64,000 nucleotides of DNA from Flavobacteriales bacterium. GTDB taxonomy: Bacteria; Bacteroidota; Bacteroidia; UBA10329. Both the position numbers and the translations under genes were made by a program. Location: positions 1-64,000 of the forward strand of contig JAIOYP010000005.1 in assembly GCA_021741155.1 (NCBI GenBank), read 5' to 3'. The notes under the pieces are model-generated. The model was given only the letters and a program-made list of their open reading frames with translations. It was not told where the DNA came from and did no database searches. Of the stretch, positions 9,296 to 17,051 are shown piece after piece (the stretch's first letter is position 1; each line of letters starts with the position of its first letter).

Positions 9296-9503
9296 AGATG
9301 GAAGGTGATACCGACACCCGTTTGAGACTTTTTTGCTCGACTTTTCCTGATAAACTGGAATTTACAGAGAGAAATACCGAATTCCGAAATTGAACGAGGC
9401 GGTCGCGCTGTGTCTCAGTATTGATGGGCAGAACATCTCCCATACTGTTCTCTGCATTCATCAGCGCGCTGAACACGATATTGGTGTCCACCACCACTTT
9501 CAT
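9296..9503 (-). pseudogene. Truncated PIN-domain toxin
   Basis: Translation starting at 9503 gives MKVVVDTNIVFSALMNAENS then MGDVL, the standard start of a PIN ribonuclease toxin with its first catalytic Asp (DTN). PIN homology then stops. The rest of the frame (PINTETQRDR...) is unrelated and runs antisense into the response regulator gene. A PIN toxin needs about 400 bp, but only about 200 bp lie before 9291. The start overlaps the antitoxin stop (ATGA), as in an intact toxin-antitoxin operon, so the toxin lost its 3' two thirds by deletion. Confidence 0.75.
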
Positions 9504-9703
9504 TTGATGAAACGATGCTTGTTCTCTTCCCACCAGCGCGCTTTCGATTCATCTGCAAGGCGGTCGGCTTCAGTAGGGCTTGCCTTGCTGTTCATGGTGG
9601 CCTCTCTGTATCTGAGGTAATTGATTACGCGCTGTAGGCCCAACGTTCCGAGTTCGGCAGGCAGCCGTAGAATAATCTCGTTCTCTTTGCGTTCAATGTT
9701 CAT
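9500..9703 (-). CDS. Antitoxin of a PIN-type toxin-antitoxin pair (orphan)
   Basis: 67 aa: an N-terminal strand/helix stretch (ENEIILRLPAELGTLGLQRV) and a basic, Trp-containing C terminus (ADESKARWWEENKHRF). This is the pattern of small Bacteroidota antitoxins that precede PIN toxins. Such antitoxins bind the toxin and usually repress their own promoter. The stop overlaps the toxin start by 4 bp. Because the toxin is truncated, the gene may persist without a partner or may neutralise a toxin elsewhere. Confidence 0.75.
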   Translation of the reverse strand: MNIERKENEIILRLPAELGTLGLQRVINYLRYREATMNSKASPTEADRLADESKARWWEENKHRFIK

Positions 9704-9768
9704 CTTCCAACGGGTCTTGTGGATTATGAGGGCTAAGTTAGGGATTGTTCAGCGATCAATTGAACGAA

Positions 9769-9808
9769 TGAAAAAACCCACCGACAGGATTGTTTCTTGC
9801 GGTGGGTT
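9769..9808 (-). terminator. Rho-independent terminator
   Basis: A 9-bp stem (AACCCACCG at 9775-9783, CGGTGGGTT at 9800-9808) with a TTTTTT run on the minus strand lies 19 bp after the stop of the delta-60 repeat protein. It separates that gene from the antitoxin gene. Confidence 0.85.
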
Positions 9809-9826
9809 CTTAAACTGGGCCAAAAG

Positions 9827-11233
9827 TTACTGTATCGCCACCCGCTTCATACCAAGCATCTGACCGTTGCTACCCACCACCCGAAGGATGTAGATGCCCG
9901 CTGCCGCGCCTTGTAGGTCTATACCTGTGTGCTCGGAGATGATGTTCCCGCTCTGCACTAACCGCCCGATTGGTGAGAATAGCTCATAGCCGTGTTGGCC
10001 TTGGATATTGGGAAGTAAAAGGTCGAAACGGCCGTTGGTGGGGTTGGGGTATGTCGAGAGGCGAGTGGTTGATTTCGAACCGTTGGTTTCAATGGAAGTA
10101 CTCACACCACCTATTACACGGGCGATACGGTTTCTACTTGTCTCATCGTACCAAATGAAATCGCCTCCGATTACGATTCTCCCATCGGTTTGGATGGAGG
10201 CCGTCTGTATCATACCATTGGCTCCCTCGCCAGAGTCAAAGGTTGCATCCAAACTACCATCTATATTAAGCCGTGCTATACGATTCCGTGGAGTTCCGTC
10301 ATAGGAGGTGAAACTTCCACCTATGACGATCTTCTCATCATCTTGAATTGGGCATGCATATACAGCTCCATTGGCTCCCTCGCCAGGGTCAAAGGTTACA
10401 TCCAAACTACCATCTACATTAAGCCGTGCAATACGATTTCGTGGCGTTGCGTTATAGGATGTGAAACTACCACCGATGATAATCTTCCCATCAGGCTGTA
10501 TGATTGTAGTCTCTACTGTACCATTTGCCCCCACTCCAGGATCAAATGTCCCATCTATGCTACCGTCTTCATTCAGTCGGGCAATATGGTTTCTTTCCCA
10601 AAACACCTCAATGGAAGTGAAGTCGCCCCCAATAATGATCTTCCCATCGTCCTGAATGGCGATGGTATTGACAAACCAGCTTACATCGGGATTGAAACTT
10701 GCATCCAAGCTGCCATCAGCATTCAGCCTGATGATGAATTCATTGTAAGTTGTGAATTCTCCTCCGAGAATGATTTTCCCATCAGCTTGAATGGCAATTG
10801 TCTTGACGAACCAATCTATAGCTGCAGGAGGGGTAAAGGTTAGATCAAGGCTTCCGTTAGCATTTAGGCGGGCGATTCGTGCTCTAGAGGTACCATTAAA
10901 GGAAGAGAAGTTTCCTCCTATGATGACCTTTCCGTCAATTTGTGTGGCGGATGCTAGTACGACACTGTTCGCTCCTGTGCCGGGGTTGAATGCTCCGTCA
11001 AGGCTCCCATCGGCATTCAGGCGGGCGATATGATTCCTTGTTGTGCCATGAACGGAGGTAAAATTGCCCCCGACAATAGTTTTCCCATCGTTTTGAATGG
11101 AACTTGTCCGGACATTATTGTTTATTCCTGTACCAGACCCATAAGTAGGGTCTAATGTGCCGGGTTGTGCAAGACTTCCAGTGCTGCATGCTACAGTTAG
11201 CAGTATAGATGAAAAGATGTTGAACTTCGTCAT
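9827..11233 (-). CDS. Secreted delta-60 repeat propeller protein with T9SS tail
   Basis: 468 aa. The signal peptide is MTKFNIFSSILLTVACSTGS...AQ. About eight repeats of roughly 50 residues follow, with IQxDGKIIIGGxFTSY...RNRIARLNxDGSLDxTFDPG, the delta-60 repeat pattern that folds as a beta-propeller. The C-terminal ~80 residues (STYPNPTNGRFDLLLP ... GIYILRVVGSNGQ ... RVAI) form a T9SS sorting domain. It is expected to be secreted or surface-attached. It resembles the paralogues at 22196 and 23812. A near copy of its 5' leader precedes the next gene upstream. Binding partner and function are unknown. Confidence 0.85.
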   Translation of the reverse strand: MTKFNIFSSILLTVACSTGSLAQPGTLDPTYGSGTGINNNVRTSSIQNDGKTIVGGNFTSVHGTTRNHIARLNADGSLDGAFNPGTGANSVVLASATQIDGKVIIGGNFSSFNGTSRARIARLNANGSLDLTFTPPAAIDWFVKTIAIQADGKIILGGEFTTYNEFIIRLNADGSLDASFNPDVSWFVNTIAIQDDGKIIIGGDFTSIEVFWERNHIARLNEDGSIDGTFDPGVGANGTVETTIIQPDGKIIIGGSFTSYNATPRNRIARLNVDGSLDVTFDPGEGANGAVYACPIQDDEKIVIGGSFTSYDGTPRNRIARLNIDGSLDATFDSGEGANGMIQTASIQTDGRIVIGGDFIWYDETSRNRIARVIGGVSTSIETNGSKSTTRLSTYPNPTNGRFDLLLPNIQGQHGYELFSPIGRLVQSGNIISEHTGIDLQGAAAGIYILRVVGSNGQMLGMKRVAIQ

Positions 11234-11254
11234 GGCGTTTGATTTTGAAGGGAT

Positions 11255-11289
11255 GCCTACTCTCTCTCAGCTTTTCGGCCTTCGCTGTT
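11255..11289 (-). repeat. Leader repeat, copy 1
   Basis: A 35-nt sequence, identical at 33 of 35 positions to 11930-11964, lies 21 bp upstream of the start of the delta-60 protein gene. On the minus strand it contains AAGGCCGAAAAGCTGAGA and GAGTAGGC. It sits at the same place before two consecutive genes, so it is probably a shared promoter or 5' UTR element. Confidence 0.6.
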
Positions 11290-11293
11290 ATTG

Positions 11294-11905
11294 TCACTTC
11301 TCACTGATGTGATTGAAGTAACAGTTCATGATGCGCTGCATTTCTATACTGTGCTTTTCCACGAAAGTTTGGTCGAGGTTGATGTCGTTCAGGAGTTGAA
11401 ACCGTGCTGCAGTGAGCAGATGGCTGCTAAACCGCTCCTTCAGCTTGGGAATATCTTCATCAGCTATCTTGGCGGCATAGAAAACCGAGTTGTCGTAAAG
11501 CTTTGTATTGGCATCGTAATTTGACTTGTTCTCACAAACGGTGGATGTGAACTCCAATGACTCACCATCAGCAAATGCAAGGAAGAAGCTATTCCCCTTA
11601 GCACCTTCTATCTTCCCTCCATATTGAGCCGATTGAGCTGATTTGTCCCAAATTGACATCTTTATGACGAAGAAGTTCTCCCCACCGTACACCTGTCCCC
11701 CGAAGTAGACATTAACGTGGTTAGATTTCCACATCATCTCTCCGAATGATGTGCCCTCTATCCAATAGGCCCACGAGTCCGCCTGCTTTTTGGTGAATTT
11801 GTCGGTCTGTGAGCTGGTAGGGTCACATCCCTTGCCTTTCCGTTGCGCCATTACTGGCACTGCCATCATCAGCAATGCTACCATCATTGTAAGTATCGTT
11901 CTCAT
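11294..11905 (-). CDS. Secreted protein of unknown function
   Basis: 203 aa. A clear signal peptide (MRTILTMMVALLMMAVPVMAQ) is followed by a mixed alpha/beta mature part with three cysteines (GCDP, TVCEN, MNCYF). There is no T9SS tail or lipobox, so it is probably periplasmic. I do not recognise the family. The leader repeat at 11930-11964 precedes it and the same repeat precedes the next gene downstream, suggesting co-regulation. Confidence 0.75.
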   Translation of the reverse strand: MRTILTMMVALLMMAVPVMAQRKGKGCDPTSSQTDKFTKKQADSWAYWIEGTSFGEMMWKSNHVNVYFGGQVYGGENFFVIKMSIWDKSAQSAQYGGKIEGAKGNSFFLAFADGESLEFTSTVCENKSNYDANTKLYDNSVFYAAKIADEDIPKLKERFSSHLLTAARFQLLNDINLDQTFVEKHSIEMQRIMNCYFNHISEK

Positions 11906-11929
11906 GGTTTTCTTTTCGTTTAAAGTTTT

Positions 11930-11964
11930 GCCTACTCTATCTCAGCTTTTCGGCCTTGGCTGTT
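11930..11964 (-). repeat. Leader repeat, copy 2
   Basis: This matches copy 1 at 11255-11289 with two mismatches and lies 25 bp upstream of the ATG at 11905. A weaker relative (AGCCAA ... AAAAAGTCGAGAGCGGGAGC on the minus strand, about 12469-12507) lies upstream of the small lipoprotein gene at 12427. Confidence 0.6.
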
Positions 11965-12048
11965 GGTTTTATAGATGATGGGACGAATGACTAGTAATGG
12001 ACTACTAATACCCTGTCATTCATCATCAGCGACTTATTTGGTTGTTAA

Positions 12049-12091
12049 AATATCATTTTACCGATAATCAAACATCGAGTAAAATGATATT
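12049..12091. other. AT-rich hairpin in a 320-bp intergenic stretch
   Basis: A perfect 13-bp inverted repeat (AATATCATTTTAC at 12049-12061, GTAAAATGATATT at 12079-12091) has an inner CGAT/ATCG extension. There is no clear U-run. It may be an operator or part of a bidirectional terminator. The rest of 11906-12226 holds the leader repeat (11930-11964) and the GC-rich hairpin at 12148-12180; I see no gene in it. Confidence 0.4.
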
Positions 12092-12147
12092 CTTCTCCTC
12101 ATTTGCTACCGTGGTAAATAAGCACGACAAGGTATATCTGGCGCCAT

Positions 12148-12180
12148 AACCCCGTCAGCGTTTGCAATGCTGACGGGGTT
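12148..12180 (-). terminator. Strong GC-rich hairpin, likely terminator
   Basis: A perfect 12-bp stem (AACCCCGTCAGC / GCTGACGGGGTT) with a 9-nt loop lies 46 bp past the stop of the small lipoprotein gene. It lacks a good U-run, so termination is inferred from position and stem strength. Confidence 0.5.
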
Positions 12181-12226
12181 GAAGGAAAGCCTTACGCTCA
12201 AATAACACCGAAGCCGTTCGGGACCG

Positions 12227-12427
12227 TTACATCCCCACAGGCTCACAGTCGTAGCCATTCTCCTCATACTCATCCAAGGTTTTGTTCCACGCCTTGGTTG
12301 TGTAGTTTTCGGGTTTGCAATAGATTTCCGAATCGTTTCCGTTATAGGTGCATTCTACACACTTCTTGCAAGAACTGAAGGTGAACATTCCTGCCATGGC
12401 AATTAGTACTACTAGTTTGGTTTTCAT
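12227..12427 (-). CDS. Small Cys-rich lipoprotein
   Basis: 66 aa. The leader MKTKLVVLIAMAGMFTFSSC has a lipobox (FSSC). Five further cysteines follow (KKCVECTY, IYCKPE, YDCEP) with acidic and aromatic residues. It is probably anchored to a membrane by the lipobox Cys, with the other cysteines forming disulfides or a metal site. Family unknown. It is one of three consecutive minus-strand genes preceded by related leader sequences. Confidence 0.7.
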   Translation of the reverse strand: MKTKLVVLIAMAGMFTFSSCKKCVECTYNGNDSEIYCKPENYTTKAWNKTLDEYEENGYDCEPVGM

Positions 12428-12540
12428 GGTTTTTGGTTTTCTGTTAATTGTTTAGATACTATGTCATTTGCTCCCGCTCTCGACTTTTTGGTCTGGGTTG
12501 GCTCTTATCATGATAGGTGAGATTATTCTTCTGCTTCCGA

Positions 12541-12951
12541 TCACAACTGTGTAGCCCCATCCCTAAAAGCCGCCAGAAATTCCTTTTTGCGCAAGCGCGA
12601 AACGGGTGCCGCGCAGCCATTGCTAAGGTGTACCGAGCCTCCGTTCTTGGATCGGGTGTAGTGTTCAATATGAGCCATATTGACAAGGTGTTTTTCGTGT
12701 ACTCGGTAGAATCCGAAATGCAGCAACGATTCGGTGAGCTGGCCGAGGTTCTTGGCCACGTGGATGGCATTGCCATCAATGAGTACCACATGGGTGTAGG
12801 CACCAACAGCGATAAGCTGCACCACATCGTTTGCCCCCACCCTATGGATGCCATCGGCCACGGTGAAGAGCAGCATCTGTCCGTCACTGGTGCGAGACCT
12901 TTTTGGCTCCTTTGCACTATCAATGCCAATGTGTTCATTCGTATGGTCCAT
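12541..12951 (-). CDS. Stand-alone LytTR DNA-binding protein
   Basis: 136 aa. Residues about 25-130 form a LytTR domain: LFTVADGIHRVGANDVVQLI, then YTHVVLIDGNAIHVAKNLGQL, FYRVHEKHLVNMAHIEHYTR and a C-terminal basic strand (VSRLRKKEFLAAF). It has no receiver domain. It lies beside a full LytTR response regulator and a LytS-type kinase, so it may be a transcription factor of the same circuit. The start is the only ATG giving the complete domain. Confidence 0.85.
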   Translation of the reverse strand: MDHTNEHIGIDSAKEPKRSRTSDGQMLLFTVADGIHRVGANDVVQLIAVGAYTHVVLIDGNAIHVAKNLGQLTESLLHFGFYRVHEKHLVNMAHIEHYTRSKNGGSVHLSNGCAAPVSRLRKKEFLAAFRDGATQL

Positions 12952-13251
12952 TGTGTGAGGTTGTCAAAAGTGTGTAAATCAATCTGTTATGTTTATGACG
13001 CTAAATGCCAATACCCGGTGTGGTTTACCTGTGGCATCCATTCTGTGTGAATGATGTTGCCGTGGGTTTACAGTTGGTATGATATGTAGTGCTTGCTGAT
13101 TCATGGATACGAACCTACGGGGTTGCCGCATGGTCGGAGCCGCCTTTTGAATGAAAGGGGCATTCTACTGAATGAACAGGCTATAATTGGGGGTATAGAC
13201 GCATTGCATGCGTCTCATATCGCATGCAATGCGTCTATACAACGGGGATGG
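12952..13251. other. Intergenic region with palindromic element
   Basis: This 300-bp gap between the two LytTR genes has no supported coding region; frames crossing it are composition artefacts. It contains a small inverted repeat CATTCTGTGTGAATG near 13039-13053 and the perfect 20-bp-arm inverted repeat at 13193-13240. The promoter of the stand-alone LytTR gene should lie in its first 100 bp, but I see no clear TAnnTTTG box. Confidence 0.5.
13193..13240. repeat. Perfect inverted repeat, 20-bp arms, 8-nt loop
   Basis: GTATAGACGCATTGCATGCG at 13193-13212 is mirrored exactly by CGCATGCAATGCGTCTATAC at 13221-13240, with TCTCATAT between. Each arm is itself nearly palindromic (AGACGCAT-TGC-ATGCGTCT). 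It lies 11 bp beyond the stop of the response regulator gene and could act as a terminator. It is related in layout to the palindrome at 782-801 and resembles a mobile palindromic unit. Confidence 0.75.
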
Positions 13252-14052
13252 TTATTTCAGAAGACGGGGGCCCAACAAATGCAGCAATTGTTTGGTGCTG
13301 CCTGTTTCCAACACCTTCGTGTCACCGTTAGAAAATGTGACCGTGACCTCATTTGCCCCCACTTTAGTTACAAACTCGGGGTTGATGAGATACCCTCTTC
13401 CCACCCTGATGAATCCAAAAGGTGTAAAAAGGGTGTCGTAATGTTTGAGTTCCTTGCTGGCCACCAATCGGTTAGCGTTGGCATCGGTGGTTCCTGCCAC
13501 CAATGGGCTTGAAAGATAGAACGAAGTGTAGGCTCCTTTTCCCTCCCCGTCTGCTGCCGGGGTGCAGCAATACGCCACGTGTTTCAATTTGAGCTTATGC
13601 TCTGCCACCGACACGATTTTCAATAGACCGGCTGTGATGCTCAGATTATGCCGCACCACCTCCATCTGCGTTCCAAACACCCTATTGCCAATTCCTTTGC
13701 GAAAGTTGTCAAGTGCTCCGTAGAGCGTTGGCGAATCTATCGGCTTAAGTACATAGTCTAGTGCGGCCATGTGAATGGCTTGAATGGCATACTCCTCAAA
13801 AGATGTAATGAAGATAACGGCAAAATCACGTTCACTCGATCTTCCAATGGCCGCCAACATCTCCAGTCCGTTCATCTCGGGCATCTGCACATCAAGAAAA
13901 ACTAGGTCGGGTCTGTGTTTTGCGATGGCCTTGATGCCCTTTGCGGCACTGTCGCATTCCTGCTCCACCACTATATCAGGATGGTGTTCGAGCATTTTCT
14001 TCAATGCTTCGCGGTCTTTGCGGCTGTCGTCTATGATGATGGCGGTGGGCAT
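13252..14052 (-). CDS. LytTR-family response regulator
   Basis: 266 aa. The receiver has acidic pair DD at residues 8-9, phospho-acceptor D54 (VFLDVQMPEMNG), and the conserved T (FITSF) and K (YVLKPI). A C-terminal LytTR domain follows (VASKELKHYDTLF, FIRVGRGYLINPEFVTKV, VTVTFSNGDTKVLETGSTKQL). Between them is a LytTR-proximal insert with two adjacent Cys (VAYCCTPA). The sensor kinase gene is 45 bp upstream on the same strand, giving a LytS/LytR-type pair. Confidence 0.92.
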   Translation of the reverse strand: MPTAIIIDDSRKDREALKKMLEHHPDIVVEQECDSAAKGIKAIAKHRPDLVFLDVQMPEMNGLEMLAAIGRSSERDFAVIFITSFEEYAIQAIHMAALDYVLKPIDSPTLYGALDNFRKGIGNRVFGTQMEVVRHNLSITAGLLKIVSVAEHKLKLKHVAYCCTPAADGEGKGAYTSFYLSSPLVAGTTDANANRLVASKELKHYDTLFTPFGFIRVGRGYLINPEFVTKVGANEVTVTFSNGDTKVLETGSTKQLLHLLGPRLLK

Positions 14053-14097
14053 GGCTTGGGTATTTATGAGATACGAATATTACGAATAGTTTCAACC

Positions 14098-16029
14098 TTA
14101 TGCCGCCAGCCGCAGCTCCGCCCGGGTGCCATTGCCCGTGTTCTCCATCCGCATGGTTGCCGTGGGGCTGAACATGGCCAGCCGTTCACGCACCAGTCGC
14201 AGACCCGTAGAGCGGGGTTTTGCCTCGGCATCGGAGGCCATGCCGCGCCCGTTGTCCTCTACGCTGCACACCACCTCCTCGCCCTTGCGCTCTACGGCTA
14301 TGCGCAGATGGCCGGGCCTTCCCGTATTCTTGAGGCCGTGCAGCAGGGCATTCTCCAAAAAGGGTTGAAGAATGAGTGGGGGCAGCATCACATCTTCGGC
14401 ATCCACATCTTCGGCCACCTGCACTTCCCAACTGAGGCCGTCTTCGGCACAGGGTTCTTCCAGTGTGAGGTAATGTTCCATCATTTCCAGCTCTTCGCTG
14501 AGGCTTACCGTGTCGGATGATGCGTTCTCTAACGTCCATTGCATCAATCGATGAAACCTGTCAATATACTCCTGAGCTTTGGTGTGCTGGCCGTTGCTTA
14601 TCAGCCCATTGATGCTTTGCAAGGCATTCTTCATAAAATGGGTGTTGAGCCGCGAGCGGAGGTAGTCGTTCTCAATAAGATTCTTCTCAAATGCTGCCGA
14701 TTGCAGTTCGGCACGGTGGCGTTTTCTGCGGTCGGTGTAGAACCAACCTCCGCCTAATGCCAGCAATACTATTGTGGCGATGCCACCTCCAAGTGTGAGG
14801 AGTCGCTTGTTGCGTTCTGCGAGGCGTTCGGTCTCTTTACGCAGATTCTCTGAGTTGAGCAGAACAATCTCTGCATCTTTTTTCTCCACATCATGAATGA
14901 CGCGAAGGTTGGAGAGTTGTAGGGATGTCTCCTCATTCATCAGGCTGTCCTTGTAGGAAATGAAGAGTTTGTGATGGTGTAGCGCGGAACGTAAATCCCC
15001 CTTCTTTTCGGCCAGTTCGGCCAGTCGTTCGTGACAGTCGCGTATCATCCTCTTGGACGTGACAAGCGTTGAAAGTTCCATTGCTTTGGCTAAGGTCTTT
15101 TCTGCCTCTTTCAAATTGCCCATATCCAGTTGAAGTTGGCCGAACTGGGTCAACACCTGCCCCATGATCATCGGGTGCAGGTCGGGCTTGGCAGCATAAA
15201 GCTCGGCTATGCGTTGGAAGATCTCCAGTGCCGCCTCTGTTTGACCTTGTTCGCGCAGTACATTTCCGATGCTGCCCAACACAAATACCATTTGTCCTGT
15301 GTCTTTCCTTGATTCATGGAAGCGCAGCACTTTCTGGTGAAGTTGCAATGCGAGGTCATATTCCTTTCTCATGGTATGGATGCTTGCCAAACTCGCTGTG
15401 CCTGCCATCAGAGAAATGCTGTCGTGCCGCAAACTTTGCAGCCGTATGAATTCGGTGATATGCACAATCGCCTGTTTTGTGCTGTCAATACGGGCGTATA
15501 AGGTGCAGAGGTTGAAGTGAACTCCAGCCAAGTCCATCGTGTCCTTCAATTGCTCATTCAACCTAATGGCCTTGTGGTAGTGCTCCAACGAACGGGGATA
15601 GTCGCCAAGAGAGAAGTAGCGCAGCCCAAGCACACCCTCAGATAAGGCGGTGCAGGTTGGATCGTTCAATTCTGCACATACCTCCAATCGCTGAAGCTGA
15701 AACCCGATACGTTCCTGTGTGCTTATCTGTGGCGGAGAAAGATTGGAAAGAGCCGCTAACACCCGCTCTTTACCCCGTAGGTAGTTCAGCCGTCCTACCA
15801 GCACCAATGCTTTTTCCAATTCATTTCTGGAATCCGAAGGGCGATTTATCTTGAGAAGATGGTCGCCAAGCATCACCATGGCATTCACCTTATTGGTATC
15901 GTCTTTAGCCGAGGCGATCACCCTTTGCAGACTATCAATCTTGGAGGTTTGGGCAGATACGGAAAGCCCTCCTAAGAGAAAAAAGAACAGGACAAAAACA
16001 ACAACTTTGGGAGAGAAGGTGCGCTGCAT
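14098..16029 (-). CDS. LytS-type sensor histidine kinase with TPR input domain
   Basis: 643 aa. Signal/anchor (VVVFVLFFFLLGGLSVSAQ), then about 350 residues of TPR repeats facing the periplasm, a membrane helix (LLTLGGGIATIVLLALGGGW) and a His_kinase domain of the LytS class. The phospho-acceptor is H464 in NTHFMKNALQSINGL. The ATPase part has LPPLILQPFLENALLHGL and VEDNGRGM. It acts with the LytTR regulator downstream. The repeats probably sense a protein or peptide ligand; the actual signal is unknown. Confidence 0.9.
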   Translation of the reverse strand: MQRTFSPKVVVFVLFFFLLGGLSVSAQTSKIDSLQRVIASAKDDTNKVNAMVMLGDHLLKINRPSDSRNELEKALVLVGRLNYLRGKERVLAALSNLSPPQISTQERIGFQLQRLEVCAELNDPTCTALSEGVLGLRYFSLGDYPRSLEHYHKAIRLNEQLKDTMDLAGVHFNLCTLYARIDSTKQAIVHITEFIRLQSLRHDSISLMAGTASLASIHTMRKEYDLALQLHQKVLRFHESRKDTGQMVFVLGSIGNVLREQGQTEAALEIFQRIAELYAAKPDLHPMIMGQVLTQFGQLQLDMGNLKEAEKTLAKAMELSTLVTSKRMIRDCHERLAELAEKKGDLRSALHHHKLFISYKDSLMNEETSLQLSNLRVIHDVEKKDAEIVLLNSENLRKETERLAERNKRLLTLGGGIATIVLLALGGGWFYTDRRKRHRAELQSAAFEKNLIENDYLRSRLNTHFMKNALQSINGLISNGQHTKAQEYIDRFHRLMQWTLENASSDTVSLSEELEMMEHYLTLEEPCAEDGLSWEVQVAEDVDAEDVMLPPLILQPFLENALLHGLKNTGRPGHLRIAVERKGEEVVCSVEDNGRGMASDAEAKPRSTGLRLVRERLAMFSPTATMRMENTGNGTRAELRLAA

Positions 16030-16137
16030 ATCGGCTCAATGAGTGATGCAGCCAAGTTACGGCCTTACATACAAATGCAATAACTACTTAAAAAAAGGCC
16101 AAGCACTGCTTGAGATACGGAATCGAAATAACGAAAA

Positions 16138-16715
16138 TTACTGGAACGTAAACCCCACACTGAGAAGAAAACGATGATACTTCTCGTTCATTGTGACGTT
16201 GAGCAAAGGAGTCCCACTCTCATCCAAAATAGTTCGCTCGAAACGATTTCCAGCCTTCACGTACTGATAGCCCAATGAAGCATTGTGCAACGCGTGCCCA
16301 CCCAATTTGAAAGAAAGTCCCAAGGCTGGCTCTAGAAAAAAACCGTCCCATTTAAACCAGTCGGGGTCTATAGTCTGATTCACTTCTTTAAGCGATGCAA
16401 AGTGATAGCCACCCTTAAAATCTATGAACGGACGGATTCTGCCATGTGCAAAATTCATACGCGATTGGCCGAACACCGAGATTTGATGTTCCAGAGAATT
16501 GTTGTCGTCTTCAGGCTGAAACGTATAAGCCATGCCAGACCCAAATAGAACAGATCGCCCACCAGAATCCCAAAGGAGGTTGCAATACGCGGTGCTGGAA
16601 ACGTGTGGTCAGCTGCCTTCAGTTCAGATTCGCCTCCCGTAAATGAAGTTGTACGCGTGGTCTTCCCAATCTGAAAACCAGCCGTCAACTCCGTGACATT
16701 ATTGAACCCATCACT
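16138..16715 (-). pseudogene. Frameshifted outer-membrane beta-barrel gene fragment
   Basis: Two minus-strand frames join into one barrel-like protein. The upstream part is DGFNNVTELTAGFQIGKTTR ... ELKAADHTFPAPRIATS (to about 16560) and the downstream part is SVLFGSGMAYTFQPEDDNN ... FLLSVGFTFQ, ending in Phe-Gln at 16138. Alternating hydrophobic strands and the aromatic C terminus are typical of outer-membrane barrels. A frameshift in 16540-16612 separates the parts. The 5' end is missing: beyond about 16715 the frame is only antisense of the next fragment. It could instead be a short intact gene starting at 16533, but that would begin in mid-barrel. Confidence 0.5.
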
Positions 16716-16734
16716 CTTTTTTTTCCTGTGCCAT

Positions 16735-16899
16735 GGAAATGAGATGCGTTTTGGTACCACTTTAGACATTGCCTACACTTTCCTTAAATTTTTCACCATT
16801 TCAACGGGTCTGCGGTTTAGTAGCTACAGCAATTCGCTTCCGAACAACTTTTCATACAACGAGGTAATTCTAACGAACAGATTGGTGGCTATTTGGTAA
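16735..16899 (+). pseudogene. Barrel-like gene fragment on the opposite strand
   Basis: The frame reads MRFGTTLDIAYTFLKFFTIS, then TGLRFSSYSNSLPNNFSYNE and ends ILTNRLVAIW before TAA at 16897-16899. It resembles the second to fourth strands of small Bacteroidota outer-membrane barrel proteins. It lacks a start region and most strands, and abuts the opposite-strand barrel fragment, so it is probably a leftover of a rearrangement. A terminator follows at 16988. Confidence 0.4.
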
Positions 16900-16987
16900 G
16901 GAGAGTTCGATTTTCCCATTTTTCAGCATCCTAAAATCATTAAGAACGTGGTTCGACACTTCTTCGGTTGGTGGCTCCACGAAAAGA

Positions 16988-17014
16988 AAAGCTTTCCATT
17001 CGGAAGGCTTTTTT
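16988..17014. terminator. Bidirectional terminator
   Basis: A 10-bp stem with one G-U pair (AAAGCTTTCC at 16988-16997, GGAAGGCTTT at 17002-17011) has a T-run on the plus strand (17010-17014) and a pyrimidine-rich tract on the minus strand. It can end the response regulator transcript from the right and the barrel remnant from the left. Confidence 0.7.
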
Positions 17015-17051
17015 GTTCCTCACAATGCATGAAAATTTATTCGGGATAATT

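Noticed and set aside
11255..11289. CTGAGA in the leader repeat as a thiamine riboswitch
   Set aside because: Only the short CTGAGA string matches. The GGGTGC and ACCTGA parts of the riboswitch are absent and the downstream genes are unrelated to thiamine.
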